This document shows positions 8,504 through 16,441 of a stretch of 64,000 bases of DNA, in pieces (position 1 is the stretch's first letter; the number at the start of each line of letters is the position of its first letter). Position numbers and translations under genes: made by a program. This DNA is from DASPWW01 sp963756745 (GTDB taxonomy: Bacteria > Actinomycetota > Thermoleophilia > Solirubrobacterales > 70-9): NCBI GenBank assembly GCA_963756745.1, contig CAVWOU010000012.1, positions 62,001 through 126,000 of the forward strand, in the 5' to 3' direction. A model generated the notes under the pieces. That model was not told where the DNA came from. It saw only the letters and a program-made list of their open reading frames with translations, and made no database searches.

Positions 8504-9265
8504 GTGGCAACGAGCACGAAGCGCGACACCGGCGTGGCTGAAGCGAGGGCGACCCAGGCGCAGCGGCCGCCCGCGATCCGCCTCGCCGGCCTGTGGCGCG
8601 AGTACGGCGAGCGAGTGGCGTTGGAGGACGTGAGCCTGGAGCTCGCCCGGGGCGAAAGCCTCGTCGTGATCGGCCCCAACGGGTCGGGAAAGACGACGCT
8701 GCTGCGCATCCTCGCGACGCTGCTGCGGCCGAGTGGCGGCGAGGTCGCGGTGCTCGGCGCCCGCTTGCCGCGCGAGGCGTGGCGAGTGCGCGGCCGCATC
8801 GGCTATGTGGGTCACGAGCCGCTGCTCTACCGGGACCTCACGGTGGGGGAGAACCTCCGCTTCCACGCCCGGCTCCACGGGCTGGAGGCACCCGATAGGC
8901 GCATCGCCGAGCTCCTCGACCGCGTCGGGATGGCGCGGCGCGAGGACGAGGTCGTCGGAAACCTCTCGGCAGGCATGGCGCAGCGGGTCGCCGTGTGCAG
9001 GGCGGTGCTGCACGAGCCGGAGCTGATGCTGCTCGACGAGCCCCTCGCGCACCTCGACCCCGAGGCGAGCGCTCTCGTCGACCCCCTGATCGGGCGGGCG
9101 GCCGGCCGCACCCGGGTCACGGTCACGCACGACTTCCGCGCCGGCCTCGCCGGAGGCGGGCACGCGCTGGCGCTCGGGCACGGCGGCACCGTCGCCTATG
9201 CGGGGCCCGCGTCGGCTCTCTCGCTGGAAGCGGCCGAGGCGATCTACCGGGGGGCGCCACGGTGA
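8504..9265 (+). CDS. ccmA: heme exporter ATP-binding protein CcmA
   Basis: 253 residues, GTG start. ABC ATPase with Walker A GPNGSGKTTLL, signature LSAGMAQRVAV, Walker B LMLLDEPLAHLDP and switch His in VTVTHD. It is followed by integral membrane proteins of CcmB and CcmC type, which fixes its role as the ATPase of the CcmABC(D) complex. In cytochrome c maturation system I this complex releases heme-loaded CcmE for cytochrome c assembly on the outer face of the membrane. About 25 extra N-terminal residues precede the ABC domain. The stop overlaps the ccmB GTG start (GTGA). Confidence 0.85.
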   Translation: MATSTKRDTGVAEARATQAQRPPAIRLAGLWREYGERVALEDVSLELARGESLVVIGPNGSGKTTLLRILATLLRPSGGEVAVLGARLPREAWRVRGRIGYVGHEPLLYRDLTVGENLRFHARLHGLEAPDRRIAELLDRVGMARREDEVVGNLSAGMAQRVAVCRAVLHEPELMLLDEPLAHLDPEASALVDPLIGRAAGRTRVTVTHDFRAGLAGGGHALALGHGGTVAYAGPASALSLEAAEAIYRGAPR

Positions 9266-9930
9266 GGGCCTTCGCCGCGATCCTCGCGAAGGACCTGCGG
9301 GTCGAGCTGCGCACGCTTCAGTCGGTGCCGGCGATGGTGCTGTTCGCCGTCAGCGCGTTCGTGCTGTTCCGCTTCGGGCTCGATCGAACCTCGCTCGACG
9401 GGAGCCTCGCCGCGGGGGTGCTGCTCGCGACGCTGCTGCTCGCGGCGATCCTCGCCGTCAACCGCGTGTTCGTCGCCGAACGCGACCAGGGCGGGTTCGA
9501 CGCGATCAGGCTGGCGCCCGTCGATGGCACGGCGCTGTTCGCGGCCAAGGCCGCGGCGCTCGTCGTCTACCTGGTCGTGCTCGAGGCGGTCACGGTGCCG
9601 GTTTTCGCGATCTTCTTCCTCGACGACTGGGCGGCGCTGCTCCCGCTCGCCCTCGTGCTGCTGCTCGCCGACCTCGGCCTCGCGGCGACCGGCGCGCTGA
9701 TCTCCTCGTTGGCGACCGGCTCTCGCGCCAGGGACCTGGTCGTCCCGCTGGTGCTGCTGCCCCTGCTCGTCCCGTTGATGATCGCCGCGGCCGGCGCGGC
9801 GGAGCCGCTGCTCGCAGCGGGCGGGCCAACCTACGACCGCGTGGCAACCTGGCTGGCGGTGCTCGGCCTCTACGATGTGATCTTCCTCCTGGTCGGATAC
9901 GGAGTCTTCGACTTCGTGCTGGAGGATTGA
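9262..9930 (+). CDS. ccmB: heme exporter protein CcmB
   Basis: 222 residues from GTG 9262, overlapping ccmA by 4 bp. Six hydrophobic helices are visible. The N-terminal ILAKDLRVELRTLQSVPAM, followed by NRVFVAERDQGGFDAIRLAP, is the recognisable CcmB pattern (E. coli: 'l.rEL.la.R...e' and 'l...f..D...G.le.l'). It forms the membrane channel partner of CcmA in cytochrome c maturation. It is followed after 5 bp by ccmC with a TTG start. Confidence 0.85.
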   Translation: MRAFAAILAKDLRVELRTLQSVPAMVLFAVSAFVLFRFGLDRTSLDGSLAAGVLLATLLLAAILAVNRVFVAERDQGGFDAIRLAPVDGTALFAAKAAALVVYLVVLEAVTVPVFAIFFLDDWAALLPLALVLLLADLGLAATGALISSLATGSRARDLVVPLVLLPLLVPLMIAAAGAAEPLLAAGGPTYDRVATWLAVLGLYDVIFLLVGYGVFDFVLED

Positions 9931-9935
9931 GGCAC

Positions 9936-10679
9936 TTGCTGGCCCTGCGCACACTCTCATTCGCCACGGTCGCGGCCATCGTCGCGGCGTTCTCGCTCGT
10001 GTTCTTCTACGCGCCGCTCGACGCCGACCAGGGGTTCATCCAGAAGATCTTCTACCTCCACGTCCCGCTTGGGATCGTCGCGCTCGTCGGCTTCATCGTC
10101 GCCGGGGTTCACGCGATCCGCCACCTGCGAAGCGGCGATCCGGTCCACGACGCGCGCTCGTACGTCTCGATCCACATATCGGTGATCTTCGGCGTCGCGG
10201 TGCTGGCTACGGGATCGATCTGGGCGCGCGCGTCGTGGGGCAAGTGGTGGGTATGGGACGAGCCGACCCTGGTCAGCTTCCTGATCGTGTTCCTGCTCTA
10301 TGCGACCTACTACCCGCTGCGCTACGCGATCGAGGATCGTGACCGCCAGGCCCGCTACGCGTCGGTGTTCGCGATCATGGCCGGCGCGTTCGTGCCGCTC
10401 AACTTCATCGCCGTGCGGCTCGCGGAGACGCTTCTTCACCCGCGCGTGTTCGCGACCGCCGAGGGCGGCATGCCCGGGTCGATGTGGCTCACCTTCCTAG
10501 TCTCGCTGCTCGGGATCGCATTGCTGTGGGTGACGCTCGTCCGGTTCGAGCTCGCGGCGAAGGACGCGTCCGCGCAGCTCGCGCGGCTGCGGAGGGCGCT
10601 AGAGCCGCGGCCCGCCTCGGGATCCGGTCGGCGGTCGTCCGCCCCCGCGACGGTCTCCGCGATGAGGAAGCAGGACTAG
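9936..10679 (+). CDS. ccmC: cytochrome c biogenesis heme-handling protein CcmC
   Basis: 247 residues if TTG 9936 is the start; no ATG or GTG lies upstream in frame before the ccmB stop. Six helices with the tryptophan-rich signature WGKWWVWDEPTLVSFLIVF (about 109-127) between two conserved His residues (FYLHVP near residue 46 and an RLAETLLHPR loop near residue 171). These are the heme-contacting features of CcmC, which loads heme onto CcmE. The last 45 residues are a charged cytoplasmic tail. Part of ccmABC(D). Confidence 0.85.
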   Translation: MLALRTLSFATVAAIVAAFSLVFFYAPLDADQGFIQKIFYLHVPLGIVALVGFIVAGVHAIRHLRSGDPVHDARSYVSIHISVIFGVAVLATGSIWARASWGKWWVWDEPTLVSFLIVFLLYATYYPLRYAIEDRDRQARYASVFAIMAGAFVPLNFIAVRLAETLLHPRVFATAEGGMPGSMWLTFLVSLLGIALLWVTLVRFELAAKDASAQLARLRRALEPRPASGSGRRSSAPATVSAMRKQD

Positions 10680-10681
10680 CC

Positions 10682-10852
10682 GTGCCGGCGCTGCCGCTCG
10701 ACGAGGCCGGGAAGTACGTCGCGGGCGCCTATCTCGCGTTCCTCGCGCTGCTGCTCGTGTATGTCGCGATCATGGCCGCGAAGCTGCAGCGGATCGACCG
10801 CGAGCTGCGCTCGCTGACGAAACTCGCCGAAGAGAGAAGGGAGCAGCGGTGA
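10682..10852 (+). CDS. small single-helix CcmD-like protein
   Basis: 56 residues from GTG 10682, 2 bp after ccmC. One transmembrane helix (YVAGAYLAFLALLLVYVAIM) is followed by a charged amphipathic tail (KLQRIDRELRSLTKLAEERR). Length, topology (helix then a basic/charged cytoplasmic tail) and position directly after ccmC match CcmD, the small subunit that stabilises CcmABC with CcmE. Sequence conservation of CcmD is weak, so the call rests mostly on context. Confidence 0.65.
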   Translation: MPALPLDEAGKYVAGAYLAFLALLLVYVAIMAAKLQRIDRELRSLTKLAEERREQR

Positions 10853-10880
10853 GCGCGAGGCTCTACAAGGGTGTGGGGGG

Positions 10881-10912
10881 GCGGGGAAGTTGATTTTGGG
10901 CCGAGCGCGAAC
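10881..10912 (+). repeat. dispersed 32-nt repeat, copy 1 (before hemA)
   Basis: This stretch matches 39648-39679 at 29 of 32 positions. Key segments are GCGGGGAA, TTGAT and TGGGCCGAGCGCGAAC. It lies between the ccmD-like stop and the hemA ATG and ends 9 nt before that ATG; the other copy ends 12 nt before the htrA start. Role unknown; it may be a regulatory element or a genome-wide intergenic repeat. Confidence 0.6.
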
Positions 10913-10921
10913 CCAATTGTC

Positions 10922-12256
10922 ATGAGCGAGGTGCTCGCGCTCGGCGTCTCGCACCGCACCGCCCCGCTCGACCTCCGCGAGCGGCTCGCGCTGCCCGAGG
11001 GCCGCGCGGTCGGCGTGCTCGGCGAGCTCGTCGGCTCCGACCAGGTCCACGAGGCGGCCGCCCTGTCGACCTGCAACCGGACCGAGCTCTACCTGGTCGT
11101 CTCCGAGCCGGTCGAGGCCGAGAGCCTCGCGCTCGGGGTGCTCGCGCGCGAGGCGGACATCAGGCCGACCGAGCTCCTGGGCCGCCTGTACTCGCTGCGC
11201 TCGGTGGCGGCCGCCTCGCACCTGTTCTCGGTCACCGCAGGGCTCGACTCGATGATCCTCGGCGAGGCCGAGATCCAGGGCCAGGTGAAGCGCGCGTACG
11301 AGCTCGCGCTGGTCGAGGGCGCCACCGGACCGGTGCTCAACCGGCTGTTTCGCGGCGCGCTCGCCGCTGGGAAGCGGGCCCGGCACGAGACCGGGATCAG
11401 CGAGAAGGGGGTGTCGATTCCCTCGGTCGCCGTCGAGCTCGCCCAACACACGCTCGGTGATCTCGCCGCCCGCACCGTCCTGCTGGTGGGCGCGGGAGAG
11501 ACCGCCGAGCTGACCGCTCGCGCGCTGGCGGCGCGCGGCGTCGAGGCGATCTTCGTTGCCAACCGGCACTACAGCCGCGCGATCGGGCTCGCGCAGCGCT
11601 TCGGCGGCCGGGCGGTGCGCATCGACCAGCTCCCCGCCCAGATGGAGCGCGCCGACATCGTCGTCTCGTCGACCAACTCTCCGCACCACATAATCGAGCG
11701 CGAGGAGCTCGAGCTGGTGATGGAGCGGCGGGACGGCCGTCCACTCGAGCTCGTCGACCTCGCCGTGCCGCGCGACATCGAGCCGGCGTGCCGCGAGGTC
11801 GCGGGGGTCAGCCTCCACGACGTGGACGACGTCCAGTCGATCGCCGAGCGCAACGCCTCGGGGCGCGAGACGGAGGCGCGCCGTGCCGAACGCCTTCTGG
11901 AGGCGGAGGTCGGTCGTTTCGAGCGCTGGCTGGGCTCGCTCCAGGTGCTGCCGACGGTCGCCGCGCTGCGCCGGCGCGCCGACGAGGTCGTCGAGCGCGT
12001 CCTGGCCGAGAACGAACCCCGCTGGGAGAGCATGTCGGAGGCCGATCGCGAGCGTGTGCGGGTGATGGCGCGCGCGATCGCGAACAGGCTGCTACACGAG
12101 CCGACGCTGCGGCTGAAGCGGTCGGCGGACGACGAGACCGCCTACGCCTACGTCGATGCGCTGCGCGAGCTGTTCGCCCTCGATCCGGGGGCCGCGCCGC
12201 TGGAGGCGGAGGACGCCGAGGTGACCGAGCTCGACGAGCGGCGGCGCTCAGGCTGA
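10922..12256 (+). CDS. hemA: glutamyl-tRNA reductase
   Basis: 444 residues from ATG 10922. It reduces glutamyl-tRNA to glutamate-1-semialdehyde, the first step of C5 heme synthesis. Visible features: N-terminal LALGVSHRTAPLDLRERLAL, nucleophile Cys in LSTCNRTELYLV (about residue 46), GLDSMILGEAEIQGQVK, NADPH-binding VLLVGAGETAELTARAL, STNSPHHII, and the C-terminal dimerisation domain (WLGSLQVLPTVAALRRRADE). The open frame extends upstream to 10871, but the extra residues are unlike the family and fall on the repeat at 10881-10912. No strong Shine-Dalgarno is seen. It converges with the SRPBCC gene (9-bp overlap of 3' ends). Confidence 0.92.
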   Translation: MSEVLALGVSHRTAPLDLRERLALPEGRAVGVLGELVGSDQVHEAAALSTCNRTELYLVVSEPVEAESLALGVLAREADIRPTELLGRLYSLRSVAAASHLFSVTAGLDSMILGEAEIQGQVKRAYELALVEGATGPVLNRLFRGALAAGKRARHETGISEKGVSIPSVAVELAQHTLGDLAARTVLLVGAGETAELTARALAARGVEAIFVANRHYSRAIGLAQRFGGRAVRIDQLPAQMERADIVVSSTNSPHHIIEREELELVMERRDGRPLELVDLAVPRDIEPACREVAGVSLHDVDDVQSIAERNASGRETEARRAERLLEAEVGRFERWLGSLQVLPTVAALRRRADEVVERVLAENEPRWESMSEADRERVRVMARAIANRLLHEPTLRLKRSADDETAYAYVDALRELFALDPGAAPLEAEDAEVTELDERRRSG

Positions 12257-12640
12257 GAACACCGCCTCGATGTTTTGGAACTCCCGCTGCAGCGACGCAT
12301 GCTGTGACGCGAACAGCTCGTCGGGCATGTCCGGCGCCTGGAACATCGTGAACGTGTAAGCGGTGCTCCCGCCCGGCAGCGCCACGACGCGGGTCGGGAA
12401 CAGCGCCATCCGCTCGGGGTCCGGCCCCGCGTACATGTCGATAACGCCGGTGTCCGGGTCCGCATCGATCTCGAAGAAGTATTCGCCGAGGTTGTTGACC
12501 ACCTTGTAGCGGTCACCGTCGCGCTTCAACTCGCGCGCAAACTCAGTCGCCCATTCGGGGAGCTTCTCGATGTCGGACAGGTATCGGAAGACGTCCTCGC
12601 GCCGGGCTGGGAGGACGGTCGTCACGGTGCGTGCCCTCAC
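12248..12640 (-). CDS. SRPBCC (START/polyketide cyclase-like) family protein
   Basis: 130 residues from GTG 12640, overlapping the marR stop by 4 bp. The N-terminal strand plus 'PARREDVFRYLSDIEKLPEW' is the common opening of SRPBCC small-ligand-binding proteins. The rest (GEYFFEIDADPDTGVIDMYA, VVALPGGSTAYTFTMF and a C-terminal helix ELFASQHASLQREF) fits the helix-grip fold. Ligand unknown. Co-transcription with marR, from a promoter carrying a palindromic operator, suggests it handles or responds to the molecule MarR senses; this is inference. Confidence 0.75.
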   Translation of the reverse strand: MRARTVTTVLPARREDVFRYLSDIEKLPEWATEFARELKRDGDRYKVVNNLGEYFFEIDADPDTGVIDMYAGPDPERMALFPTRVVALPGGSTAYTFTMFQAPDMPDELFASQHASLQREFQNIEAVFSA

Positions 12641-13074
12641 AGGCTCATCACCTCCTTGAGCGCTCGCTGGAGCGCCCTTGCTTCGGCTCCGCCGAGCCGT
12701 GCCTCGACGCGTTCGTCGAGCTCGGCGAGCGTGTCTTCTGCGATCGGCCGGAAGGCCTTCGCGCGGTCGGTCAGATGGACGCGAGTCGCGCGGCCATCGT
12801 CCGGATCTGGCCGACGCGCGACGAGGCCGTCCCGTTCGACGAGCCGAACCAGGGTGGTCATCGTCTGCTTCGAGACCCGCGATCTCGACGCCAGCTCTCC
12901 CATCCTCAACTCGTCCTCCTCCAGCAGCGGGACGAGCACCGAGCCATAGGAGGGACGAACCTCCGCAAACCCCCGCTCGGCGAAGCGCTCGGCGAGCAGC
13001 TCGTTCCACCGCTTCGACGCTTTTGCGAGGAGGAATCCGAGGTTGTCAGTGGTTGCACGTTGTGCCCTGTTCAC
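12637..13074 (-). CDS. MarR family transcriptional regulator
   Basis: 145 residues, GTG start at 13074. Winged-helix repressor: a dimerisation helix (NLGFLLAKASKRWNELLAERF), helix-turn-helix LRMGELASRSRVSKQTMTTL (about 58-77), then the wing VARRPDPDDGRATRVHLTDRA, which has the conserved D-x-R-A. The intergenic region upstream (13075-13129) contains a near-ideal inverted repeat at 13086-13105, so autoregulation is very likely, with possible effect on the divergent hemC start at 13130. Confidence 0.88.
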   Translation of the reverse strand: MNRAQRATTDNLGFLLAKASKRWNELLAERFAERGFAEVRPSYGSVLVPLLEEDELRMGELASRSRVSKQTMTTLVRLVERDGLVARRPDPDDGRATRVHLTDRAKAFRPIAEDTLAELDERVEARLGGAEARALQRALKEVMSL

Positions 13075-13085
13075 CCGACGAATTA

Positions 13086-13105
13086 TTAGTCCTATATCGG
13101 ACTAA
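13086..13105. promoter_or_regulatory. MarR-type operator palindrome
   Basis: TTAGTCCTATATCGGACTAA: 7-bp perfect arms (TTAGTCC/GGACTAA) around a 6-bp AT-rich centre. It stands out in a 70% GC background. It lies 11 bp before the marR start and 24 bp before the hemC start, where it would cover promoter elements of either gene. Spacing and length are typical of MarR-dimer operators. Confidence 0.7.
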
Positions 13106-13129
13106 AATACCAGACGCGAGAATGGGACG

Positions 13130-14024
13130 ATGGACAAGTCGATCCGCCTCGGCACCCGCGGGAGCGCGCTCGCGCTCGCGCAGGCGCAACTCGTGGCGGA
13201 TCTGGTCGAAGGGGCGGAGATCGTGGCGATCAAGACCGACCCCGCGACGGGCGGCTCGGCGGGGGACAAGGGGCGGTTCGTGCGCGGGATCGAGGAGGCG
13301 CTGCGCGCCGGCGAGGTCGACCTCGGGGTTCACTCGGCGAAGGACCTCCCGTCTGAGCTGCCGGACGAGCTGCGGCTTGCGGGCGTCCCCACCAGGGAGG
13401 ACCCGGCCGACGCTTACGTCGGCGACGCGTCGTCGCTCGACGACGTCGCCGAGGGCGCCCGGATCGGCACGTCGAGCCTACGCCGCCGAGCACAGCTGCT
13501 CGGGGTGCGGCCGGATCTCGAGGTGACCGAGCTGCGCGGCAACGTCGACACGAGGCTCCGCCGGCGCGCGGACGGCGATTTCGACGGCGTCGTGCTCGCC
13601 GCCGCCGGGCTGCGCCGCCTCGGCCGCGAGGACGAGATCGCGTTCCGGTTCGAGGCCGAGGTGATGACGCCCGCGGCTGGCCAGGGCGCGCTCGCGCTCG
13701 AGACGAGGCGCGATGACGAGAGCTCGTCGCGGGTGGCGGCGGGGATCAGCGACGCCCGCGCGCTGATCGAGCTGACCGCCGAGCGAGCCGCCGTCGGCGA
13801 TCTCGACGCGACGTGCCGCACGCCGGTCGGCGTGCACGCCGAGCTAGCGGACGGGGCCCTGCGTGCCGACGCTTTCGTCGGCCTCCCCGACGGAAGCGGA
13901 GTGGGTTCGCGACTCGCTCGAGGGCGATCCCGACGAGCCCGTGGCGCTGGGTCGGGAGCTGGCGAGGAGGCTGCTGTCCGCCGGGGCCGGCGACGTGCTC
14001 GAGCGCGCGGGTTCGATGGCATGA
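13130..14024 (+). CDS. hemC: hydroxymethylbilane synthase (porphobilinogen deaminase), frameshifted near 3' end
   Basis: Polymerises four porphobilinogens to hydroxymethylbilane. Seen: IRLGTRGSALALAQAQLV, KDLPSELPDELRLAGV, GTSSLRRRAQLL, ELRGNVDTRL, AAGLRRLG, PAAGQGALALE, and the dipyrromethane-cofactor Cys229 in DATCRTPVG. From about 13892 the frame reads GVGSRLARGRSRRARG, unlike the family. Skipping one G near 13898 gives the expected end SEWVRDSLEGDPDEPVALGR... to a TGA at 14022-14024 that overlaps the cobA ATG. As written, the frame instead runs straight into cobA-hemD with no stop. Either one base is extra in the assembly or a real mutation has fused the genes. Confidence 0.85.
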
Positions 14025-15532
14025 ACGCGCGACCGGGAGTCGTCTACCTGGTCGGCGCCGGTCCCGGCGACCCGGGGCTGATCACCGCGCGCGCGCTCGA
14101 GCTGATTGCGACGGCAGACGTGATCCTGCACGACCGGCTGATTCCGGACGGGGCGCTCGACTCGGCCGGCGCAGGAGCCGAGCTGATCCATGTCGGCAAA
14201 CGGCCGGGCAATCCCGAGATGCCCCAAGAACGGATCGAGGAGCTGCTCGTCGAGCACGCGCGCGGGGGGCGCAGCGTCGTGCGGTTGAAGGGAGGCGACC
14301 CGTTCACGTTCGGCCGCGGCGGCGAGGAGGCCGAGGCTCTGGCGGAGGCGGGGATACCGTTCGAGGTCGTGCCCGGGGTGACGGCGGGCGTGGCGGCCCC
14401 GGCGTACGCGGGTATCCCAGTCACCCACCGCGACGATGCGTCCGCGGTGGCGTTCGTAACCGGGCACGAGGACCCCGACAAGGACGAGTCTTCCCTCGAT
14501 TGGGATGCCCTCGCCGCGTTCCCCGGCACGCTGGTCCTGTACATGGGCGTCAAGCGGCTGCCGGAGATCGCGGAGCGGCTGATCGCCGCGGGGCGCGACG
14601 CCACCGAGCCGGCCGCCGCCGTCGAGCGCGGCACGATGAGCGATCAGCGGACGGTGAGCGCCCCGCTCGGCGAGCTCCCGGCCGCGGCGGAGGGCGCGGG
14701 ACTGCGACCTCCGGCGGTCGTCGTGCTCGGCGCAGTCGCGGCGCGCGGCGACGCGATCGCGTGGCTCGAGAACCGTCCGCTGAACGGCCGCCGGGTGGTC
14801 GTGACCCGTGCACGGGCCCAGGCGAGCGGGCTCGCCCGGACGCTGATCGGGCTCGGGGCCGAGGTCGTGGAGCTCCCCGCGATCCGGATCGAGCCGCGGA
14901 TCGACTCGGACGAGGTCCGCCGTGCCGTGGACGACGTCTACTCCTACACGCTCGTCTGCCTCACTAGTCCCAACGGCGCCGATCTGCTGTTCGAGGCGAT
15001 GGCGGCCGCGGGTCGCGACGCGCGGGCGCTCGCCAACGCGACCGTCGCCGCGATCGGCCCGGGGACCGCGTCCGCGCTGCATCACCACGGCGTGATCGCC
15101 GACGTCGTCCCGGACGAGTCGGTGGCCGAGGCGTTGATCGAGGCGCTGACCGAGGTGGCCGTCGAGGGCCGACCGGTGCTCGTCGCGCGCGCCGCTGGGG
15201 CGCGCGACGTCCTGCCCGACGCGCTGCGCGAGCGCGGGGCCGAGGTCGACGTTGTGGCGCTGTACGAGACGGTCGCCGAGCAGCCGGAGACCGAAGCGAT
15301 CGAGGCCGCCGAGGGCGCCGACTACGTCACCTTCACCTCGTCGTCGACGGTGCGGAACTTCGTCGCGGCCGTCGGCAACCGGTTCCCGCCCGGGGCCCGC
15401 GTCGTCTCGATCGGGCCGATCACGAGCGCCGCCGCGCGGGAGGCCGGGCTCGAGGTCCACGTCGAGGCCGAGCGGCACGACATCGAGGGGCTCGTAGAGG
15501 CGCTGCTCGCAGACGCGGCCTCTGCGCGGTGA
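14021..15532 (+). CDS. cobA-hemD: uroporphyrinogen-III C-methyltransferase / uroporphyrinogen-III synthase fusion
   Basis: 503 residues from ATG 14021. Residues 1 to about 245 are a SUMT/CobA methyltransferase: VYLVGAGPGDPGLIT, DVILHDRLI, VRLKGGDPFTFGRGGEEAEAL, VVPGVTAGVAAPAYAGIPVTHR and GTLVLYMGVKRL. It makes precorrin-2 for siroheme/cobalamin. Residues about 255-503 are HemD, which cyclises hydroxymethylbilane: GRRVVVTRARAQASGLARTL, VCLTSPNGADLLFEAM, AAIGPGTASALHHHG and FTSSSTVRNFVAA. This domain order is common in Gram-positive bacteria. It overlaps the proper hemC stop by 3 bp (ATGA). Confidence 0.9.
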   Translation: MNARPGVVYLVGAGPGDPGLITARALELIATADVILHDRLIPDGALDSAGAGAELIHVGKRPGNPEMPQERIEELLVEHARGGRSVVRLKGGDPFTFGRGGEEAEALAEAGIPFEVVPGVTAGVAAPAYAGIPVTHRDDASAVAFVTGHEDPDKDESSLDWDALAAFPGTLVLYMGVKRLPEIAERLIAAGRDATEPAAAVERGTMSDQRTVSAPLGELPAAAEGAGLRPPAVVVLGAVAARGDAIAWLENRPLNGRRVVVTRARAQASGLARTLIGLGAEVVELPAIRIEPRIDSDEVRRAVDDVYSYTLVCLTSPNGADLLFEAMAAAGRDARALANATVAAIGPGTASALHHHGVIADVVPDESVAEALIEALTEVAVEGRPVLVARAAGARDVLPDALRERGAEVDVVALYETVAEQPETEAIEAAEGADYVTFTSSSTVRNFVAAVGNRFPPGARVVSIGPITSAAAREAGLEVHVEAERHDIEGLVEALLADAASAR

Positions 15533-15625
15533 GTCTGCGGTAGGCGCCGGGCCACGTGCGGCGCTGCGAGGGCCATGGAGAGGAGGTTCTTCTTGCGAGC
15601 CGCCGCACCGGGCTAGATTGCCCAC

Positions 15626-16441
15626 GTGGCCGCGCGCCCGATCACCTTTCTCTCCGACTACGGGTACGAGGACGAGTTCGCCGGCGTGTGCCGGGCGGTG
15701 ATCGCCCGGGTCGCGCCCGAGGCGCGGCTGATCGACCTCACGCACGGTGTGCCGCGGCACGACGTGCGCCGGGGCGCGCTCACGCTCGCCGACGCCCTCC
15801 CCTACGCGCCGGCCGGGGTGCACCTCGCGGTTGTCGACCCAGGCGTGGGGACCGAGCGGCGCGCGGTCGCGATCCGGGTCGCGACCGAGGACCGCGTTCT
15901 TGTCGGGCCCGACAACGGGCTGCTGTGGCCGGCGGTAGATGCGCTCGGAGGCGCTTTGGAGGTCGTGGACCTCGACCGGTCGCCGTTCCGGCTCGAGCCG
16001 GTGTCGGCGACCTTTCACGGGCGTGACCTTTTTGCGCCGGCGGCCGCCGCTCTGGCGCTGGGGGCCGCGTTGACGGAGGCCGGGCGCGCCATAGAGCCGA
16101 GCTCACTCGCGCGCCTCGATCTCCCGTCCCCTCGCTTCGAGCCAAATCGCCTCGCCGTCAACGTGCTGTACCTCGACCGGTTTGGGAACGCGACCCTGAG
16201 CGCCGGCGCGCGAGACCTCGCGGACGGGACCCTTCGCCCGGGCCACGCGCTGTCGGTCGAGGTGGGCGGGCGCTCGCTCGGGGCGACGTTCGCGCGCACT
16301 TTCGCCGAGGTCGGCGAGGGGGACGTGCTGGTCTTCGAGGACTCGTCCGGGCGGCTCGGGCTCGCGGTCAATCGCGGCAGCGCGGCGGAGATGCTCGAGG
16401 TCGCGCCCGGGGACGAGGTCGCGATCGTCGTCGTCCGATGA
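15626..16441 (+). CDS. SAM hydrolase / hydroxide adenosyltransferase (DUF62 family)
   Basis: 271 residues, GTG start. Members cleave S-adenosylmethionine to adenosine and methionine using activated water; relatives are fluorinase and chlorinase. Visible family blocks: ITFLSDYGYEDEFAGVCRAVI (in part), VDPGVGTERRAVAIR, GPDNGLLWP, FHGRDLFAPAAAAL and DRFGNATLS. The short Asp/Arg/His features of the hydrolase type are present (VDPGVGTERR and FHGRD). It has no 20-residue chlorinase loop insertion that I can see. Its stop overlaps the birA start (ATGA), so the two are coupled. It follows cobA-hemD by 93 bp. Confidence 0.85.
   Translation: MAARPITFLSDYGYEDEFAGVCRAVIARVAPEARLIDLTHGVPRHDVRRGALTLADALPYAPAGVHLAVVDPGVGTERRAVAIRVATEDRVLVGPDNGLLWPAVDALGGALEVVDLDRSPFRLEPVSATFHGRDLFAPAAAALALGAALTEAGRAIEPSSLARLDLPSPRFEPNRLAVNVLYLDRFGNATLSAGARDLADGTLRPGHALSVEVGGRSLGATFARTFAEVGEGDVLVFEDSSGRLGLAVNRGSAAEMLEVAPGDEVAIVVVR

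Noticed and set aside
10886..10924. sigma-70-type promoter within the 32-nt repeat (TTGATT as -35)
   Set aside because: There is no matching -10 at proper spacing, and the second copy does not preserve the TTGATT hexamer.
13844..16018. 724-residue minus-strand open frame
   Set aside because: It is antisense to cobA-hemD and the SAM hydrolase, and its composition is that of a shadow frame.
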